A stretch of 10,952 nt of DNA, taken from positions 1-10,952 of the forward strand of contig CAMPIG010000124.1 of NCBI GenBank assembly GCA_946886255.1, written 5' to 3'. A program made the translations under genes and the position numbers. Positions 7,800 through 10,952 of this stretch are shown one piece after another (within the stretch, counting starts at the first letter, position 1; the number at the start of each line of letters is the position of its first letter). The stretch comes from an uncultured Cellvibrio sp. Its GTDB lineage: Bacteria; Pseudomonadota; Gammaproteobacteria; Pseudomonadales; Cellvibrionaceae. The notes beneath the pieces are model-generated. The model did no database searches and was not told the DNA's origin. It worked only from the letters and a program-made list of their open reading frames with translations.

Positions 7800-9029
7800 T
7801 TAATTTTTGATTATATTTCGGCGCAACCATTTGGCGACAGGTTTCTCCAACACATAGGTGCTGAAAATACCAAGCACAACAATGCTGATAAGCGCACCCC
7901 AAAATTGATTATCCCCCGCATCCGGATTCATCATCACGATACCCCAGCACACCATCATCACCAGGTTCTGCCAGATAAAGATGGAAAAACCTGTCTCTCC
8001 CAGAAAACTCATCGTACGTCCGGAAAATATTCGCGCAGCCAGCCCTTTGCCCCGGGCGAGATCAACGATAATGACCATATACAGCGGCATCATCAGGCCG
8101 TGACGTAGAAAAAATTTAAAAGGCTCCTGAATATCGGGTATGCAAGCGATAAGAATTACCGCAACCAAGGCCAGATCGCCCCAGGCAACCCAGGGCCGGC
8201 TTCCGATAGTGATCACCGGACTAAAGCGAGACAACGCAAAAACCTTGGTAAGCAATATACCGGCAACAAAGTGCGCTAGCCAAAAGAGCGGTGTGGAACC
8301 AATAAAGATTTGCCAAAATTGCTGCGGCTCGGCGCCAGGCGGAAAGTAGAACGCATAGATAGTCGTAGGCAGCAGGGAAATAACGGGAAGCGCGCACAAC
8401 CAAAAAACAGCTTTGCGCTGCGACAACCTCGCCAGCAGCGGTAAAAGAAATGGCATGACCGCATATAGAAAGACCAATGCCGAAAGTGTCCAGGTCGGCC
8501 ATGACCAGAGTGGTACAAAATCCGGATACCAAGCTTGCACCAAGGCTAGTGTAGCCACAACACTGGCCAGCAGCATAATCGGATTAACACCGTTGGCAAG
8601 GTGATAACCCGCTATACCTAAAGACAATAAAATCAACACCACATGAATCGGATAAATTCGCGTAGCGCGCGTCACCCAAAATGTTTTTCGCGGAACCGTT
8701 AACTGCCCATTCTCACCCCAATACAAATAAGCCAGGATAAAACCGGACAACAAGAAGAAAAAACTGGTGGACATCCAACCGTTTGACAGATATGTCAAGA
8801 ATCCTTCCGGAAGATTACCCATGCCGCGCAAAAGACTCTCAGCGCCGGGCTCTTTATCCATGTCATATAGCGTCCACAGGTGGAAACAAAATATGTGCAG
8901 GATCGCGAAAAATCGAATACCGGTTAGCCCCGGCATATAGGTATTCACTTGTTGGTTTTGTTGATGTTCCATTTTGTTGGTGTCTTGTAACTGCATGTTA
9001 TTCAACCTTGAATGTGTATGGTAAGACAT
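7800..9029 (-). CDS. Acyltransferase 3 family integral membrane protein
   Basis: A 409-residue polytopic membrane protein of the acyltransferase-3 family (OafA, WecH and NodX relatives), which moves acyl groups from a cytosolic donor onto sugars, lipids or peptides at the membrane. The family's R-X10-H pair is present as R39 and H50 within LTGIRFFAILHIFCFHLW. FFFLLSGFILAYLY follows (about 90-103), and the C-terminus ends with the familiar EKPVAKWLRRN. About ten hydrophobic helices run through the chain. The start is uncertain. The ATG at 9029 lies three bases after the adaptor stop without a clear ribosome site. Internal ATGs at 8996, 8972 and 8936 are all possible, and the conserved domain begins only at about residue 32, so the first 31 residues are polar and unsupported. 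The position between adaptor and ATPase ties it to the exporter. What it acylates is unknown. Confidence 0.9.
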   Translation of the reverse strand: MSYHTHSRLNNMQLQDTNKMEHQQNQQVNTYMPGLTGIRFFAILHIFCFHLWTLYDMDKEPGAESLLRGMGNLPEGFLTYLSNGWMSTSFFFLLSGFILAYLYWGENGQLTVPRKTFWVTRATRIYPIHVVLILLSLGIAGYHLANGVNPIMLLASVVATLALVQAWYPDFVPLWSWPTWTLSALVFLYAVMPFLLPLLARLSQRKAVFWLCALPVISLLPTTIYAFYFPPGAEPQQFWQIFIGSTPLFWLAHFVAGILLTKVFALSRFSPVITIGSRPWVAWGDLALVAVILIACIPDIQEPFKFFLRHGLMMPLYMVIIVDLARGKGLAARIFSGRTMSFLGETGFSIFIWQNLVMMVCWGIVMMNPDAGDNQFWGALISIVVLGIFSTYVLEKPVAKWLRRNIIKN

Positions 9030-9032
9030 GAA

Positions 9033-10283
9033 TCAATGAATATGAAAACGCTGGTAGGTTTCAAAACGGCCAGGATCAGAAACGAGTATCTTATCTCCCG
9101 CACGTAGTCCTGCTGTAACCTGAATCTGGCTAACCGAACCCTGCCCTAAATTCACATCGACGCGCTCGGCAAATTTTCCGTCTTCACTCAGTTTAAATAG
9201 TGCGGTATGACTGCTGCTTTGCGCGTACAACGGGCGATCAACATAAAATGTGTCCGGAATTTCGCTGATCATGATTTCTCCGTCGACACTTAAGTCCGGT
9301 CTTACATCATCCGGCAGTTCTTGCGTGAACTTGACATCAACCAGGACGTTACCATTGAGCACGGTAGGATCTATGCGGGATACTTTTCCGGTTATTTTAT
9401 TGTTGCGGGTATCTACAATAACGCGCTGTCCCACAACCACCTGGCGTATCTGAATTTCCGGAATCTGTAACTCAGCGATCAGTGAATGTTGTTGTGCAAG
9501 TTTGGCAAGGCTATCGCCCGGCATTACACGTTGACCAGAGACCAGGGGCATCTCCAGTACGATACTATCCATAACGGCTTTGACTTCCAGGTTATCGACT
9601 TGCTGTTGGATGATCTCCAGGCTTTTTCTGCCCTTATTCAAGCGCGCAGCGCGTGCGGCATTCTGAGCAGCCAGGGTTTTCTCAAGCGTGATTAATTGTT
9701 GTTGTGCGCTTAACCAACGTTGCTGATACTGATTCATGGTTAATCGGCTTCGTTCATAATCCAGCTTCGACACTGCTCCGGTTTTCATGAGATCTGCCCG
9801 TGCAGAATATTCCAGCACACTGTTTTCATAATCCAGTCGGGCATTCAATATCTGGACTTTCTGTTCGTCGAGACCGGATTCCTGCACTGCCTGCGCAGCG
9901 CTTAATTCCGCCTCCAATGCTACCAACTCCCATTCTGCTTCCGCCAATTGTTGTACCAGCCGGGGATTGTCCAGCATGACAATCGGATCACCTTTATCTA
10001 CCAGATTCCCCGCCTTGACCATAGGTTTCACCACAACACCTTCGACGCTGGCCGAAAGCCATTGAATATTGTCCGGCACCAGGATGCCCGCACCTCTGAC
10101 CGAAACGGTGAAGTCGCCGTGTTTGACTTCCGCTATCACCAGTTCGTCCCGGTCAACACTGATATCTGCCTGGGCGATTTGCCATAGATAGTGCAGTACA
10201 AATCCCAATCCCAAAATGATTAACAATCCCACAACAAGCCGTGTGGTTGTGGGTACCTTTGTCCTGGAAATTGCAATGTCCAT
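9033..10283 (-). CDS. Periplasmic adaptor (membrane fusion) protein, HlyD/MacA-like
   Basis: A 416-residue adaptor that would bridge the permease to an outer-membrane channel. It has a short cytosolic N-terminus, one membrane anchor (about 15-34, RLVVGLLIILGLGFVLHYLW) and a lipoyl half-motif (about 80-106, VEGVVVKPMVKAGNLVDKGD). A long alpha-helical hairpin spans about 108-232, with a tip region MKTGAVSKLDYERS like that of adaptors that dock on TolC. The second lipoyl half (about 233-262) and beta-barrel and membrane-proximal domains follow. I chose the ATG at 10283 because GGAG lies five bases ahead. A GTG at 10307 in the same frame (424 residues) has GAGG four bases ahead but would leave a leader of only about 9 bases from the predicted sigma-54 transcript start. 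First gene of the six-gene operon; its stop is three bases from the acyltransferase ATG. Confidence 0.92.
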   Translation of the reverse strand: MDIAISRTKVPTTTRLVVGLLIILGLGFVLHYLWQIAQADISVDRDELVIAEVKHGDFTVSVRGAGILVPDNIQWLSASVEGVVVKPMVKAGNLVDKGDPIVMLDNPRLVQQLAEAEWELVALEAELSAAQAVQESGLDEQKVQILNARLDYENSVLEYSARADLMKTGAVSKLDYERSRLTMNQYQQRWLSAQQQLITLEKTLAAQNAARAARLNKGRKSLEIIQQQVDNLEVKAVMDSIVLEMPLVSGQRVMPGDSLAKLAQQHSLIAELQIPEIQIRQVVVGQRVIVDTRNNKITGKVSRIDPTVLNGNVLVDVKFTQELPDDVRPDLSVDGEIMISEIPDTFYVDRPLYAQSSSHTALFKLSEDGKFAERVDVNLGQGSVSQIQVTAGLRAGDKILVSDPGRFETYQRFHIH

Positions 10284-10326
10284 CAACGCTCCGTTTTTAA
10301 AACGCACTTTACCTCGTTGTCCTTAT

Positions 10327-10342
10327 CGCAGCTTCCGTGCCA
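10327..10342 (-). promoter_or_regulatory. sigma-54 (RpoN) promoter of the exporter operon
   Basis: The minus strand reads TGGCACGGAAGCTGCG. The -24 block TGGCACG is a perfect match to consensus, the -12 block is CTGCG against TTGCW, and GG and GC are exactly 10 bases apart. Predicted transcription starts near 10316, giving a leader of about 33 bases to the preferred ATG at 10283. A sigma-54 promoter fits an operon that encodes its own NtrC-type activator. The site is seen directly; its use is inferred. Confidence 0.8.
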
Positions 10343-10428
10343 ATTCGTAACATATTGAAATCTTTAGAAAATACCCGGTAACGTTTTTTAACGTGTCCTG
10401 CTTGTGGGAAAACCGCAGAAAAGCAATC

Positions 10429-10445
10429 CCATATCCGGGATATGG
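10429..10445. promoter_or_regulatory. Candidate upstream activator site (17-bp palindrome)
   Basis: The sequence CCATATC-CGG-GATATGG has perfect 7-base arms around a 3-base centre. It lies about 113-129 bases upstream of the predicted sigma-54 transcript start, within the usual range for enhancer sites of NtrC-family activators, which bind as dimers through Fis-type helices. No second copy was spotted in this region. Binding by the operon's own regulator is a hypothesis. Confidence 0.45.
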
Positions 10446-10624
10446 ACTGTGCTGATTCATACTCTAATAGCCCAATATTTTTCTCACCGGACCGGTCGAT
10501 TCTGATCTTTATCAATCGACTAATGGTTAACACTTACTGACAGCCATTGGCGGCCAGTTTGGGTATGATGTCGGCCAGGCTGCAGTTGCCTGTCAGGTAA
10601 GCTCTTTGATAATGGAAGTTTTAT

Positions 10625-10952
10625 ATGTCTGATTACTCCACTCACCCTACTCCGTCCCGTATTTCCGCACGGGAATTTACGCTGCTGATCGCGTTGTTGA
10701 TGTCGATTGTGGCCATCTCTATAGACGCTTTATTACCCGCCCTTGGATTCATCAGCCGGGATATTGCGCTCGCTCACCCTAACCAGGCGCAATACATCAT
10801 CAGCGCATTATTTTTGGGTATGGCTCTGGGCCAATTGGTGTGTGGCCCGCTGTCCGATGCAACGGGCCGCAAAAAAATCCTGTACGCCGGTATCGGTCTG
10901 TTTCTGGTCGGCAGTCTGATCTGCTTTTTTGCGCAGGATATTAATACCCTGT
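10625..10952 (+). CDS. MFS multidrug efflux transporter, Bcr/CflA-like, N-terminal part (runs off window edge)
   Basis: The first 109 residues of a proton-driven drug exporter of the major facilitator superfamily; families of this type are about 400 residues with 12 helices. The ATG at 10625 has GGAAG six bases ahead. After a polar head, helix 1 (about 18-40) carries MSIVAISIDALLPAL, whose buried aspartate (D34) is characteristic of the Bcr/CflA drug/H+ group. Helix 2 begins QYIISALFLGMALGQLVCGP, followed by the MFS motif A loop GPLSDATGRKK (74-84) and helix 3 (about 86-103). It is transcribed divergently from the ABC exporter operon and may share regulatory DNA with it. The substrate is unknown. 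Confidence 0.88.
   Translation, partial: MSDYSTHPTPSRISAREFTLLIALLMSIVAISIDALLPALGFISRDIALAHPNQAQYIISALFLGMALGQLVCGPLSDATGRKKILYAGIGLFLVGSLICFFAQDINTL

Larger units (their letters stand above)
10284..10624. other. Divergent regulatory region between exporter operon and MFS gene
   Basis: These 341 bases separate two outward-facing transporter units. They hold the sigma-54 promoter (10327-10342), the 17-bp palindrome (10429-10445) and several weaker symmetries: ACGTT-TTTT-AACGT at 10381-10394, ACCGG-A-CCGGT at 10486-10496, and GTCGATT/AATCGAC at 10495-10501 and 10514-10520. The MFS leader follows. TATGAT at 10564-10569 could be a -10 element for the MFS gene, but I see no matching -35. No credible gene is present; a 74-codon open frame on the minus strand here lacks any protein-like features. 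Confidence 0.5.

Noticed and set aside
10284..10307. Upstream GTG start at 10307 for the adaptor gene
   Set aside because: It has a possible GAGG site, but it would begin only about 9 bases from the predicted transcript start. The ATG at 10283 has a better-placed GGAG and a normal leader. Kept as an alternative rather than excluded.
10381..10394. ACGTT-TTTT-AACGT as a terminator or operator
   Set aside because: Five-base AT-rich arms are too weak to support a terminator, and no paired element supports an operator.
10309..10533. A 74-codon minus-strand open frame directly ahead of the adaptor gene
   Set aside because: It covers the sigma-54 promoter and palindromes, lacks a good ribosome site, and has no domain-like pattern. 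The predicted operon transcript starts inside its end.

Overview
This looks like a chromosomal window from a free-living gammaproteobacterium. The evidence is moderate GC, Shine-Dalgarno leaders, a FleS-type flagellar kinase behind a sigma-54 promoter, a REP-like intergenic palindrome, and a Bcr/CflA-type drug transporter. The style recalls the Pseudomonas/Cellvibrio side of the class, but that placement is impression only; no rRNA or other phylogenetic marker is present.

Layout. (1) 1-342, minus strand: the N-terminal 114 residues of a FleS-like sensor kinase, preceded by a near-consensus -24/-12 sigma-54 promoter at 408-423. (2) 343-899: a gene-poor stretch holding that promoter and a 102-bp nested inverted repeat (677-778). 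(3) 900-1880, plus strand: an aldo/keto reductase with its catalytic tetrad intact, starting at GTG. (4) 1881-10283, minus strand: one tightly packed six-gene operon. Its order is periplasmic adaptor (HlyD/MacA type), acyltransferase-3 membrane protein, ABC ATPase, duplicated MacB/FtsX permease, NtrC-type sigma-54 response regulator, and a histidine kinase with almost no periplasmic domain. (5) 10625 to the edge, plus strand: the start of a divergent MFS drug-efflux transporter. The two outward-facing transport units share a 341-base intergenic region.

How it fits together. The operon is a MacAB-like export module that carries its own two-component system. The regulator is a sigma-54 activator. 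The only good promoter found ahead of the operon is a sigma-54 -24/-12 site at 10327-10342, exactly spaced, about 33 bases before the best adaptor start. A 17-bp palindrome at 10429-10445 sits about 115-130 bases further upstream, where an NtrC-type activator would be expected to bind. The simplest reading is a self-regulating circuit: the kinase senses a membrane or transport-linked cue, phosphorylates the regulator, and the regulator switches on adaptor, acyltransferase, transporter and itself. The acyltransferase placed between adaptor and ATPase is the unusual part. It suggests that the module both modifies and moves a membrane-associated molecule, or modifies the envelope while exporting a toxic compound. 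No TolC-type outer-membrane channel is encoded in the window.

The substrate, the signal and the acylated molecule cannot be read from the sequence.
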